A stretch of 64,000 nt of DNA. Origin: Mauremys mutica (taxonomy: Eukaryota > Chordata > Testudines > Geoemydidae). The stretch lies in NCBI RefSeq assembly GCF_020497125.1, contig NC_059080.1, positions 67,302,573 through 67,366,572 on the forward strand. Direction: 5' to 3'. Below the pieces are notes generated by a model that was given only the letters and a program-made list of their open reading frames with translations, was not told the DNA's origin and did not search any database. A program made the position numbers and the translations under genes. Numbering within the stretch: position 1 is the stretch's first letter; each line of letters begins with the position of its first letter. Of this stretch, positions 24,641 to 37,888 are shown piece after piece.

Positions 24641-27600
24641 TAAAAGTTGATGTAAAACTCCATGAAGGGGGGTGTTTCAGAATCAAGCAAGCAAAAAGCA
24701 TATCCAGTGGGTGTATAAGTATTCAGATCCACTGGTCAGAATAGCCCCTGAGTGTATTAAGGGTGATGGCAGGGCAGTGGTCCAGGACACCATTGTAGCC
24801 ATGAGCTGCAGTAACAGCCACAGAACTACTTGTTGGGCACTGAGCTATGGGCAAAGGGACGATTCCCATTCACCCTCCAGAATCAAAAAACTCCTTTACA
24901 CAAAGCCCATTTGCTCAAAGGTGACAGCATTTGTCCCTCAGTATTTGTGTCTTGTGGGAAATTTTGCCATTCCACCTTCCAGCAGTTTCATCACAACAAG
25001 AGAGTTCAAAAGTTAAAATGTCTTTTGGAAAGTAAATAAAAAAGCATCCAGAAACAAACAGCAGAAGTACATCCCAATAAACTGAGGGCAAACAGACCCC
25101 ACTCTCACCTGCTAAGGAAGTTGAACACCCATGAAGATCAACGTATCCCCAGAAATGCTCAGTGCCTCGCAGGACTAGGCCCTGGACAAACACAGCTCCT
25201 TGCTTCGTGGAAAGGCCGAAGTGTTTTAAAGTGAGACATTTTCTACAGACTTGCCACGACACTTACTATAGCGCCACCACCTTCGATAGCATCTGCCCAA
25301 TCTTGTTTGCATGTCTGGAGAGCCGTGAGAAGGGTGGCCATTAAGGCGAGTCTGATTAGTACTTTGCTGCTTAAAACAGCTTATAAAACTACTCTCAACA
25401 AGTAGTACCGTACTCTTCAAAAAGTCTCATTGACTTCAGTGGGGGCATTCATGAAGTAAGATACTGAATATGAGCAAGGTTTATACTTCAAATATCCTAA
25501 ACAGCTGCATCCGGCTCAGACGCTGCAGCAACTTTTGGGTTAAACCTAGAGTTACTCTGAAGTCCATTAAGGCATTAAGACGCTTTTCCAAGGCTCTATG
25601 TCCAGTTTCACGTGGGAAAATGTGCCAGAAAGAATCAAGCTCCTCAGAAGCAAAAAGTCAGTAATTAGTATGTGGGACAGGGCATGGCAGTGTCTAAACA
25701 GAGAAGCAACGAAGCGGAAAACTAGGGAAGCAAATGCTTGCAGGTCGCAAAGATGAGCACACCACCTTCAGCATGAAAAGGAAGATGTGGGGGAGTTACC
25801 AAATGATGGTCTGACATTAAGGCGAGGGGAAAGGCAATTTCCTTTCCTCCTGAAGCATATTTGCTAATGGAGCTATAAGAATTAGGAGTGGGCAGAGTTT
25901 TCAGATTGACAAGAGCAGTTTCAGTCTGTTTTATAAAACACAGGGCATTTTTCTTATCTCATCTGCGATCGGCACATCCTTTGTTTCGGACATGCCTAGA
26001 GCTTCCTGTGCCAGGTCAGAAGAAAATGCCCGTACAATGACACAGGGAAAAATCCTTTCATGGATACAGAGGGCCCTAAATAGAGTGAAGCCAGTGTTTT
26101 TCCACTGCAAAGCAAGTGGAGGGAGCAAACACGCTATTGGGATCACACAGGGAAACGGCACCTTCTGCAGGCCAGAGAGCTGCATTCATGGGGGTTCCCC
26201 TTCTGGGCCCTCATGGAGGAAGGTTTGGATATGGGACAGGAGGGGTTGGGGTGATGGCTCGGCGCCCTGTTGCCAATTCTTGCGATTTTATCATGTCTCG
26301 TCATTTATGGTGCTTTTCTAAAAGCTGTAGGTGCAGGAATCATAATAATGCATGTTACACAGACAAAGAGGGAAGGGAAGTTTTGAATGTTACTACTTCT
26401 TGGACCCCATAAATTCCACTTCATAACAGTCACTCTACATCAGTCTAACCCATGAGGTAACTTGAAGCAAACAGGGGACCTTGAGCGTAGCAGGAGAGGT
26501 ACATTTCATCGCACTGAATTGTGTCTATCAATTTCCTAGAAAAGCATTACAAAGCTCTCTGTTTAGGAAGAGTTTTTGTTTAATACAGAAATGATCCTTG
26601 TCAGATGACTAATGTTGTCCCTAACCTTGAACCACCTAATAACAAGAAGAGATGCCATTGTGTGCACGTGACAAAATGGTTCTGTCAGAAAAAAATGTTG
26701 CTCTGTGAGTGCGCTAAACCATTGCAAAAGGCAAGTGGTGCAAAGAACATTTCATGCAATAGGATGAATGCTCCTGCCATGGCTTCCTCACATAGGGATT
26801 GATTATGCCCAGTCCTTCATGCATGCACAAGGGAAAGTAAAGGCACCATGCCCCGTTTGGCTCAGAGATCTGGCACAATCACAGTCCTGGACCCAAATGT
26901 ACCAGGACTGTGCAAATCTAGCACTACTGCTGGCACAGGACTCCCCAAAGGGAGTAAAGAACGGGGCCACGACCCCATTACAGGACAGCAGAACAGTTCC
27001 TGTGTGCATGCAGGAAAGTGAATACTACACTTTGTTGAAAGGTGGCGCTGTGACTGCAATCTTGGAAATACTATGCTGACCTGAGGTGTTCCCACTAGGG
27101 CAGTGCCTCTTAGTATTATCCACTACCATGGCCTATGACATACAGGCACAGTCTGGCACTTCACATAGACGTACCTTCAGAGTCCCAACCTACCCTGTCT
27201 CCCTGCTGCTGTAAATCCTCCCTGACCTACATGGCCCTTAAAAGCCTTGAGAAATAATCAGCCCGGGTGCATTCAGGTTAGAAATTTGAATACATTGTTT
27301 TAGGTGATTGCATGTGAGCTCTTGCTGTGACTAAGGTTTTAATACCAGTGATTTTACATATTGCATTTTTATTAGTGATCTGCCCAATAAGGTGTTTCTC
27401 TGAAAGCCTCCCTGGGTGTGTGCAGACAGTAAATTCAATTATACCTTTCCACAACTGTACCCAGACAGACTTGTTTGGCATAGGAAATACTTTTTTCACT
27501 AGACCAGCTAATTTAGTCCAGCAACAATATGTGGTTAGAAGGTTTGGATTAAAGGACAGTGAAAGAAGAAAAGTAAGAAAGGATTCCAGCAAAGCAGCTC

Positions 27601-28820
27601 CTGAACCACTCTGTTGTTCTGCATAGTGAGACGTCGCAAAACGATGAATTTATAGCATGGGTCTCAAGCCATCAAAACTGCCTCAGCCTGACAGGATGTC
27701 AGCATTCCATCTTGAAACAACCAACATTCTCAAATTCTGGATGGTCTTTTAATGTACATGTACATGCGGGGATGTTTTATCCAGTGATGACATACACCTC
27801 TTCTTACCAAGACTCCTGAAAGGTTTTCTCTTACACAAAAGCTATGGAGAGGGTTTATTTTTCCCCTTTTTCTTTGGATTTACATGGACAAAGCATTTAA
27901 GATAAAGTGTTTTCTTTTTAATGAACCTGAATAGTCATCATAGGATATCTTAGTAATGCTTTTTCTATTACATAAAAAAAAAAAATCAATTCTAGGATCC
28001 AGCATGGGTTTAACATCCAGGGGGAAATACGCCTCTTATGCTTTTAAAGTGAATTTAGTGCTTGTGAGAGGTGCTAGATTGATAGCACTGACAACTAATG
28101 TCTATTTAGCCACAGAAGAGTAGCTGTGGAAGTTGCTCCAACTGCCCTGCCGAAGTGACTCAGCCCTGTTACTAGAAGGATCAGCTGGAGGGCGCACCTT
28201 TCTCTGTACCAATTCAGTCCTTGGCTTCTCTGCTGAGGGTGTCTATAAGGGTACCTGTGTTGGTGGGTTTTATGGTTGTGACACTTGCCCATCAGGGACT
28301 ACACTGATACCATCAGCAATCAGATGGTAACCATTTCTGTCTACTACCAACCTGGGCTAAGATTTTGTTTACTATCTTGAAGGAGTGCGTGTGTGTGGGT
28401 GCAGTTCTATTAAAAAAGCAAACAGAAACCCACGCTCTCCACAGACCTGTTAATGGAGGTTTTCCAAATATACACGATACAACAAGACCAGGCTTTATCT
28501 TAAACATCTGCTCAGTCACTGACATTAGTGTCTTTAAAGCAAGGCACTCTTTCTGTTAGTCACTTTTAAAAGAGGCGGGGATTCCTAACTGGACTACTAA
28601 ATTACACAAGAGATTTTCTCCTGACTTCAGTGGATTGTGGATCAGGCCCTAACAGAAGCTCATCCTTCCAGTTTGACTCTTATCACATGATACAGTGTGA
28701 AATGAAAACCAGCTATTGTTGTGCAGAGCCTAAAACACCAAAAGGCTGTATCCTGAAAGGTGCTGAGTGCCTTCTACGCAGAGAGCCTTCTGGGAGGTCA
28801 GCAGGCACTGAGAGCACTCA

Positions 28821-28995
28821 GGCTCAGATTTTTAAAGGTATTTAGGTGCTGCTCTGCTCACTGTAGCATCTAACTGGTTGCGGAGCCTGTATCGCATTTT
28901 CAATGGGACTCAGCTTCTAAGTCCTTCTGAAAATGAGACTTGGGTGTTGCAGTGCTCAGTGTTGCAATGGTTAAATACCTTTAAAAATCTGAGCC
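28821..28995. mobile_element. Palindromic MITE, 175 bp
   Basis: Near-perfect terminal inverted repeats: GGCTCAGATTTTTAAAGGTA at the left and its complement ending ATCTGAGCC at the right. It is flanked by TCA and TAA, consistent with a TNA-type 3-bp target duplication with one change. No coding capacity. Confidence 0.75.
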
Positions 28996-29766
28996 TAAGT
29001 ACCTATTAAGTATCTGAGTACCAGGCCTTCACTCACTGGAATTCAAATCCATTCATTCGCTGTGTATATGTGTGTGTAAAAGAACATTTCTCCATCATGA
29101 TACCTGTACAGAATTGTACAATGGATAATTATTACTTTTGAATGGGTTCTCACCCAGCGTTCAGTCTACTTCTACTTTGTATTATGAAGCCCAAAAAGGA
29201 AGCTGTAACTCACTGGCAATTCCCACCAAACATTAGGAAGCCTCATACATGCAAAAAGGACTTTTATCTTCTTTAACTATCCCTATGCTATACTTTGGGG
29301 GGGAGGGGAGATTATCCATCCACCCTGGTACCTAACTCGACAGACCCTAGCTCGATAAGGATTGTTGTGATCCTAGCACAAAATAAAATGTCAAGATGCC
29401 CCGCTGTGGTTTAAAGCAAGCCTAATCTTCATCTTTAAACCAAGGAAGTCTTATCGAACACTTAAATTCAGCAAAATGTAAATTATGGACCTGATCCAGA
29501 GCTTATGAAGGCAAGGGAAAAACTGATTGGCTTCCGTGGGCTTTGGGTCAGGTTCTACAGAATGATTTTCTTATGGGCCTGATCCAGCGAGATGCTGATC
29601 GTTCTTAACTCCAATGCCTCAGGAGTAGGCCCTACATGAAGGAGAGCCTAGTCCGCTGCGTAACAGAGTCATACAACAGAAAAGACCAGCCAAGACTCAC
29701 TGCAATCTACAAGGGACCTGGTATGAATAGGACTGATTTGAATCAGCAACTCGGCTTTGAGTAAAC

Positions 29767-30184
29767 CAGGGGTGGCCAACCTGTGGCTCCGGAGCCACAT
29801 GCAGCTCTTCAGAAGTTAATATGCGGCTCCTTATATAGGCACCGACTCAGGGGCTGAAGCTACAGGAACCAACTTTCCAATGTGCCGAGGGTGCTCGCTG
29901 CTCAACCCCGACTCCATCCCTGCCCCCACTCCACCCCTTCCCGCCCCCTCTTCTGAGCCTGCTGTGCCCTCGCTCCTCCACCCTTCCCCCCAGAGCCTCC
30001 TGCACACCACGAAACAGCTGATCGGGAGGTGCGGGGAGGGAGGAGGAAGGCGCTGATCGGTGGGGCTGCCGGTGGGTTGTGGGAGTGCAGGGGAGGGAGA
30101 GCTGATGTGGGGCTGCTGACATATTACTGTGGCTCTTTGGCAATGTACATTGGTAAATTCTCAGGCTCAGGTTGGCCACCCCTG
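29767..30184. mobile_element. hAT-type MITE, 418 bp, perfect 8-bp target duplication
   Basis: Inverted ends CAGGGGTGGCCAACCTG and CAGGTTGGCCACCCCTG lie inside identical GAGTAAAC duplications (29759-29766 and 30185-30192). The interior has GGCTCCGGAGCCACATGCAG and a GC-rich middle. The 110-codon open frame on the minus strand is internal non-coding sequence. It is well preserved, hence relatively young. Confidence 0.88.
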
Positions 30185-31977
30185 GAGTAAACTATAGGAA
30201 AGCCCTGAAGTTTTTTATAAGATACAGGAACAACTTTGCACTCTAGGCATTTGGGAGTAAATGTCCAGATGTCAGCTCCTCTAATGGCAAGAAAACCTAA
30301 CTGGACACATATTATTCACTGTACAATAAGTCATAAAAAATCAAATACATCTTCTATTGTATTAGGTTTGGAAGCCTGACATTGCATACGATATAGCAGG
30401 AATAAAAAGGACTATATAAAGAGATGCAAAGAGGAAAGAGATTCATATCTAGAACAGCTCTCAGAACCCAAAGTCTTTTAACCATAGTATTTTTTTTTAT
30501 CCATCACAAGTCTAAAATTGAACTCCCTAGAGACAAAGTTCAAGCGCGAATGCAGATTGCAGTGTTTCCAATTGGGTGCACAGAAAAAAAATCCTCAAAT
30601 AAATAATAAGATAAATTCCTTTAAACTCCTGTTGCTGCCTCACTGAAATGCTGGGGAAACTGGTGCAAGGACAAGAGTTCAAGAAGAAGCACCTTGGGTC
30701 TCCTCTTTCTATTTTATAAAGCTTCGTTAATCATGTACAACTTTGGAGCTGTCAATAATGCTTCAGTGTCTGGGCTGTGAAGCCCTTCAGATAAGCCTTT
30801 GTGGTTAATCTCTCCATCTGAAAGACAGGTTATAACGCAGAGTAAACACTTGGGATGTGTAAGTTTTGACTCTGAAATAAAGCCCATGCTTTCCCCTGAC
30901 AGTTGTATATGTTGCTGCCACTAATTGCTTTCTTTCAGCAGTTGTGGACAGCTCTCTGGCTGCTGCAGGCTAGTTTACATAAGCGTTGCCATTTAGGGCA
31001 ACAGTTGCTTCTTAGCTGCATGGACATACTGGTCATTTATCATTATAGGCTATGTGTTTTTACAACTGTGAGGGCTAAAGTCAACAGTCCACTAAATGTA
31101 ACAACCACTTGAGATATCAATCATCAGCTACTTTTCTTTCTTTTTAAGCACAGATTAATATTAGTTCAGGTTTTTAATAGATTCACCAGGGCATCAGATT
31201 GGGACACAAGGGCTGGATTCCCAAGTTTTTACTCAGGTAAGACTCCTTTTGATTTCAGTGGGAGTTTTGCCTAACTAGGACCTTTGGTCCATTTTCCTGG
31301 CATGTATTATTTCCTATTGACAGGCCAAAAGACCTCTTCCCTTTGGGTTACTTGATATGTAAGACTTGGTTTCTTTGATTTAAAGAACAATGCAATTGAT
31401 ATTTCCACTTCTCTGAAGCTAAGCTAGTTACCGCAGAGCTCTAATTATTAATGTGCCGTTGGAGGTTTGACACACACGTCACCACTGTGTGGGCTCTTTG
31501 AATTCCCGCACCAATAGCTACTCTAGTAACAACTACTGACCTTCCTAAACCAGCATTTGTGGCAGCTCATGCTCTCACACAGCCTAAAGAAGCACAACCA
31601 CATCTTCACTAACTAGCTTAACTGCAGCTTAAGAGCAAATATCCATCCAATTGCTTTTTAGATTAAAAGCAACGAACCCCATTATGAATGGCAAAAGGTT
31701 CTTTGGACACTGGATAGGAAAAAGTCCAACCTGGAAAAATAGGTCATGTCACTGCAACAAACTGCTGAATTCTTTACTTTGGCAAAACTTGATTTACTTC
31801 AATGGGAATTTTGCCAGAGTATGGACTTCAGGACTGGGCCAAATCAGAGTCCCAAATTAATCCAGTAAATGTCTGTACTAATTTAAAGATATAGAGAAAG
31901 AGAGGCAGAAGCTGGCTAATATCTCAAGGGGATATTATTGCCTTTAATGAACTGTTGATTTTAACCTTAATTATAAT

Positions 31978-32330
31978 AAAGACGCAGCCTTGTACAACTC
32001 CCCTGGCTCCCTATTCACATCAAGATCTGGTCCAAAAAATGCCCTGTTTTTAAAATGTTCTACAGACTTGTTCCAGCGAGTCAACCCCTCTCTTTCTCCC
32101 ATACCCTCCTTACTCACTTAGCCTCTTCTCAGTCCCTTCATCCAATCACACTGTTTGTGAAGAGAGAGCCTTCTCCTGTGAAACTCCTCTCATCCCAAAT
32201 CCCTTCCAATATAGCTGCAGCTTACTGATGACATCTCTCTAAATATCATCTAAAAACAAAACTAAAAAAATCCCCCAAACCACTCTTCCCTATTGCCTCT
32301 GCAAAATACAATTCTTTCTCCCGCCTCTGT
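31978..32330 (+). mobile_element. L2-like LINE fragment (end of ORF2)
   Basis: Plus-strand reading gives a WLPIHIKI-like motif followed by PVFKMFYRLVP. This resembles the conserved 'HWLP' tail of L2/CR1-clade reverse-transcriptase proteins. Stops and length changes show it is a decayed fragment. The assignment is by motif only. Confidence 0.42.
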
Positions 32331-35300
32331 TATTTTTGAATAAGTTTGCATCTGTAATATTTTACCCTAAAAAGTTTTTCAAGATAACGGTTGGTATGAA
32401 GGAAGTTCTACACAATACAGTCATGGGTTATTGTTCCTTAAAGATGAGGCAGCATTTCATATAATTAAATCTGTCTTAAAGGAATAATAAAATCTGTTGT
32501 TTAATTATCTTTTAATAAGGTGAGGCAGAATTATTACCTCAGTATTACCTCAGTATTGGGAAACTCTGCCTCTTATGACAGGAGGGTGCCAAATAAGGGT
32601 AGTCTCTTGTATAGGTTTCAATGTCATTTACACTGGTCCTCATTTGCTCTCTCATAGCATATGGTACAACTTCCCATTGAAGGCCTCAGACTGCATTTCT
32701 AGAAAAAGTCTGGGGGAAACCCTGGGAAGAAAATATGGAAAAGTCCATGCTAAAGCTGTCTGCAACACACTACCGCTTCCATGGCCACATGTTTTCCCCT
32801 ACTATCTGTTCTTCTGCACCAGCAGTTGACCTCAAATTATAAACAATTAGAAGAGGTGACAATCAGAATTTGCCTGGATGTGCAGTGAAGGTCTAAGTTT
32901 AAGAAAAAATGTATGTGTGTGTTCTTTATGCAAAAATGTAAGCAATTGTAGTAAATATACTAAATACATGCTCAGATGACCAGCTCTATGTGCAATTAGT
33001 CATTTGAATGCAGAGTTATTGTGACTGTATTTGCAAATAGGTATGTAACTGCACCCACATTTTTTAAAATGTAGGCCAATGTTTATCTTTGCGATATTTT
33101 AAGTGTAACAGAGATGGAATCAAGGATGTGAGAATGTAACATTTGCAAGATTAAAGTGTTTAGACCTTAGAGACCTTTTTTTAAACCTTGACCTTGGAAA
33201 CAAGTAAGGACAGTGTTATTTTAATTTACATTCAGATTTTAACAACACAGTCACACAGCACTAGTGGAATCCACATTGAGTTTCCACTGTAGATTGTTCA
33301 TCATTTCATTATAGTTCATTATGTTGATAACTGTCAGAAAGCATTAGAAGCAGGGGGCTTGAGTAATAGGACTGAAATGGTAATTTAAAAACAATATACT
33401 TTCTGGAGGAAATACAGAAGTGCACTAAATTCCATTAGAAGAGGTGAATGTAAAGACAAACTAAGTGACGTTTGCTGTTTGAAGTTAAGGCTCTTTTGAT
33501 TTCTTGATGACCTAAACTGGAGAAAGCCTTTTTAAAGCAGGCACTTTCATCACGCATCTTGCTAAATTTGTCCTCATTAACTCTAAGCTCTTTTGGTATA
33601 AACTGTCTTAAAAAGCAGCTGTTTAAGGAATATTTTAGGCCAGGCTAAACTATCAATCAATCAGTCCTTGTTTGGGTGGCACAACGGACTAAATTATTCA
33701 GGGTCATTTACTTAGACAGATCTCAAGCTGGACAGTCTATGCTAATCATCTCTTTTGTAAAATGCTCCCAATCACAAACCATTAATAATCTTGATCAAAC
33801 AGGCAATATAAACAACACAAAAGTGCCCCATGCCAGCTTATAATGTGTGCACTGTTTTTTAACAAACAGTGAAAGAGACACATAGGTAAGCAAGAGCAAC
33901 TCTCAATGACTTGAGTAGGAATTACACCTGCCTATGCCAGAATGGAATTTAGCAAGGCGGAATAAAAAGTCTAAAATCGGCATCCTCACAGATTAGAAAG
34001 AGAACTGTTACATTGGTGGCTTTTTTCCTCTCATAGCTTTGTTTATTGTGGAGACCATTAATACCCCATTTAAGTGCTGACTTTATGCAGACCCATCTTC
34101 TCAACAAGTACTGAAGTATAATGAAGGTCTGAATAGTTGCATTAATATAACTTTTGCCATGCTTCTAGAGGGGGGAAATAACTGTTTTCCACAGTTTCAG
34201 TTCAAGTGTACTATATGTCTACCATACCATTTCCTCGCCCTAGCACATAGCTGAAAAGCCCTGTCAGCTTTAGAACTGCAAGCTTGAATTCTTGATCCAA
34301 AGTAAGAAGGAGAATTTTGTCTAAGAAAGGAGGAGGTGATTCTTTTCCTCTGCAATGACACAACATCAGTGATTATCCCTTGGAGACGAGACTGAAGTGA
34401 AAGTTCCCTTCTGTCCCATAAGTAAATGTGTGTCTTTATGCATCTATGTCTGCCCTATTCACATGTCCCAGCTACAATTTGTGGATCAAACTCTGCTGTC
34501 ATTCATACCCATGCAACCCTATTCTGCTTTCAATTTTGTAGGTGTAAGTCAGGAGTAACTACTGATATGAGTGGAGCTATACTGGATTTCTACCAGTCAA
34601 ATTTGGGTCATTTATTTAAAGGAGGCATGAGCAAGAGTTAAAAAGTGGTTTGTATAATTTAACACAGGACAAAGAACATGTAAAATATTCCTCATCAAAT
34701 CTTTGATGCAGAGGGATAGTGTCAGAATATTCCAAGCTCTGGGGACCATGATCGGCCCAGCACATCAGAGAGTAGGTGCAATTTTCATTGACATGAGAAT
34801 TGTGTAAAAGGGAAGGGAGGAAGATCTCTAATTCCCTCTCATCCGTAAGAACAATCAGGTTAATGGAAAGCTGTAAGAGTCTTTCTCCCCAAGCCTGCAA
34901 AGGGTAAGATACAAATGACAAGAGAGCAGCTGATATATTACTAAAAGAAATCGATACCAAAGGGTCAAGGATCTACAGAAAAGAGTCCTGAGAAGACTGA
35001 AGTTCTTCATCTTAAAAAAAGATTTAGAAATGATAATATATAGTTTAAAAAAATGATCAACCCATAGTCCATTCCAGGTGTTTCCCTCCAAATTACCCCA
35101 CACTACTTTTGTTCACCTGGTCTAATAGTTCTCCAAGTGAACAGAAACCTGATTTTACAAGCCACTGGAGCATAGTCTATCTTTCTGCTAGAAGAATGGA
35201 TCTCAGATACTGTGTTTTATTTCTTCATTAGTGTGCCGTCACACTGAGCGATTACTAAATGCAGGGCTGAATGAGAATACCAGGGTTAAAGAGAGCATAA

Positions 35301-36651
35301 TGAACAAAGAAGGTGCCTGATTATTATGGCTGTCCGCACAAGGGAATTGGCTTTGTCACCTGGTTTAACCAACTGGTAAGAACTGATTAGCGTCTGAAAT
35401 CAGTTTGAAAAAAAAACTTCTGATGTTTATGTTCTTCTTCATCTCCACATCTTGTCAGGAAAGGCAGACTAACTCGGGGGTTCTTCTGGAGAGGTTACTT
35501 ACATACAGGCTCCCTAAATGGCTTTCGTCACTTGCCCAGAAGGAGTTGGCCAATGGCTATGTGGAGTTGGTTTCAGAAGGAGAGGTGGGGCGGGTGTCCT
35601 CTTGCAAAACATGCCTTGCTGTGAGACGATGCCTTAACATGCTCACACAGGGATACACTTCATGATCAGAGCCTTGTCTGTTGTAATGTTATAAGCATAC
35701 ACAGTCATAAACAACATTAGAACATAGCTAAGCCAAAAACATCAGAGGAGGGCATGCCGTATGTGACTGCCCTTTCGATCATAAACGAACACAGAAATAA
35801 CCTGGTTGTTCTCCTTCACGTTGGGTCACATAGAAATAAACCCTTTAACCTTTTTTTAGCAATCCAACAAAACAAATCCATTTCACATTTCTTACAGACC
35901 ACATGCAAGCACACGCATGCACATGCTTTCCTGTAATATATACAGGCTCAAATCATGGCACGGGGCTACAGTGGGCGCAGTGTACATCCACTGTTCCAGG
36001 CAGAGCTCAGACCTGGACCATCATTCTTCCTCTAATGCTCCAGTGCATTTGGTACTGTGCAGCCTCCTTGTTTCTGTGTGCCCAGAAGTGAGGAGTGGGG
36101 GCAGGGCTGGGTCCCCATCTCTTCATCTCCAACTTTCTGGGTTAAGCTATAACCCTGGGGGTAATCCCGAGAACAGCGACTGCAGTTGTGACCAAGTATC
36201 GCACCAGCCTCAACCCCACTACACACACAAGCTGGTCAGAACCCCACCCACAGTGATTAAACTTAGCAAACATGGACCCTATCCCAAACTGATCATCTGC
36301 AGGAACATGCTTCACAAGAAAGAACTGTACTTGTAAATATACTTGTTATCCTTCCACACACAAAAAATTCCTGAATATGACTCACTACCCATTAGAACCC
36401 TCTCTTTGCACTTTGGTCACTTGCACATGCTGTGTCTCCTTACCTCAAACCTTCGATTGATAGTTTCATTTTTGGTTAGGACTTCTCTCACTAAGGCCAG
36501 GTTTTCATTGGAATCTTTAGCTGCTGTAATAATGGTGCTTAGGGGTGCGATTGTTGGAAGGGAAGGGCTGGAATTTAGGGAGGATGCTATAACAGTGATG
36601 GACAAAAAATGAAGGGGAGAAACGAAGAGTAAAAGGGACACTATAAAATGT

Positions 36652-36861
36652 CCGGTGGCACCTTAAAGACTAACAGATTTATTTGGGCATAAGCTTTCGT
36701 GGGTAAAACACCCACGAAAACCCTTCAGATGCATCATCTGAAGAAGTGGGTTTTCTGCCCACGAAAGCTTATGCCCAAATAAATCTGTTAGTCTTTAAAG
36801 TGCCACTGAACTCCTTGTTGTTTTTGTGAATACAGACTAACACGGCTACCCCCTGATACTT
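36652..36861. mobile_element. Palindromic retroposon-like element with 15-bp target duplication
   Basis: Identical GACACTATAAAATGT copies flank it (36637-36651 and 36862-36876). Inside, two arms of about 70 bp are inverted around CAGATGCATCATCTG. Each arm carries GACTAACAGATTTATTTGGG, CATAAGCTTTCGTGGG and a TTCAGATG end. The right end reads AGACTAACACGGCTACC. A 15-bp duplication is typical of LINE-driven retroposition, not of the DNA transposons around it. Related single-arm sequences are frequent in turtle genomes as I recall. Family name not asserted. Confidence 0.7.
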
Positions 36862-37539
36862 GACACTATAAAATGTGACCCATCTCCTCATAAGAAATTT
36901 GGATTACAATAAAAACAAACAAAACAAAGAATATCTCTTGCTCGCTCTCACACACAGACACCACCACATCCTGATTCTGGATCCAAAAGCAGTCCCTATA
37001 GACTTCAATGGGAGCCGTACATGAATATGCCCCAGCAATATATAGCCTTTATGTTTATTAACTCGGAATATTATATTCATACAGAAGAAAACTCAATTAT
37101 CAAAATATTAGGCTGAGGGAAGGTTTAAGTCTCACTTCTTAAACAGCATGACCCACTAACACATACCCAGATTGATATGCTGGTTGTACCTACCCCTGTA
37201 GGCATGCTCTCGCTGATGAAAACATCCTTGTGGTATTAAATGTCATCTCCTGTTTCCCCACAAGTTGGAGCGACTGGAGGATTTACAGATATTGCACAGA
37301 TTTAATTGATATAGATTTGCACATATGCACTTATAAACCATGTATGTATCAGGGGCACAACAAACTAAGCATCTTGGTATTTAAGACTTCTACTGCCATC
37401 ATTAAGGAGTTATGCTGTAAATTTTAAGCTAGTCAACTCAACACTGTTAGTCTCATTAAATATCCAAATATTTACATTCATCCTTGTAACTGTGAACAAA
37501 TGTATCACAATTTCTACATACATTAAGGTTTTAAAACAG

Positions 37540-37625
37540 AAGAGGCTGTGTAGTTCAGAGGATAGTGCACTGGACTGGGACGCAGGAAATACGGGCTCTA
37601 GTCCTGTGTCTGCCACTGATGATAA
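37540..37625 (+). mobile_element. MIR-like SINE head fragment
   Basis: The text GATAGTGCACTGGACTGGGA followed by GGGCTCTAGTCCTG and CTGCCACTGA is the tRNA-derived promoter head of a CORE-SINE. It is not a tRNA gene. It lacks a cloverleaf and the element tail. Confidence 0.6.
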
Positions 37626-37888
37626 TGGAGCATGAGGTCAAATATCTGATTATTACTGAGCTATTTATTTTTACAGCAATGATTTCATCTCTCATTTAAT
37701 TATAATTTCATGTTATGTTTTGTGTTGGGAAGAGACCTGCTTTCGATACATTGCGTTTACTTGGCTGAAGAGGAATGGTTACTGAATGCTGCTGCCACAC
37801 ACTTCTCAAAGCGTGATGTGCATCTCAAAGGAACGTTTTTCAAATTATTGAGGCAGAAAGAATAAATAAATATGAGAGTCTGACTTAC

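Larger units (their letters stand above)
22357..37888 (-). other. EPHA4: EPHA4 intron 4 (complete, 15,532 bp)
   Basis: This intron lies between the two recognised exons, with GT at its minus-strand 5' end (37887-37888) and AG at its 3' end. It holds an AT-rich repeat near 23.4 kb, a MIR-like SINE, a palindromic MITE at 28.8 kb, a hAT MITE at 29.8 kb, an L2-like LINE fragment near 32 kb, a palindromic 15-bp-TSD element at 36.65 kb and a SINE head at 37.5 kb. The rest, including 25.0-28.7, 30.2-31.9 and 32.4-36.6 kb, shows no gene. The open frames there are short and have no recognisable similarity. Confidence 0.93.

Noticed and set aside
25931..26321. Open frames on both strands with mixed composition, possible unknown exon
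   Set aside because: No splice-site support, no recognisable domain, and intronic position inside EPHA4.
37540..37625. Possible tRNA gene or tRNA-like sequence
   Set aside because: It is the tRNA-derived head of a SINE. It lacks acceptor-stem pairing and has the SINE body words.
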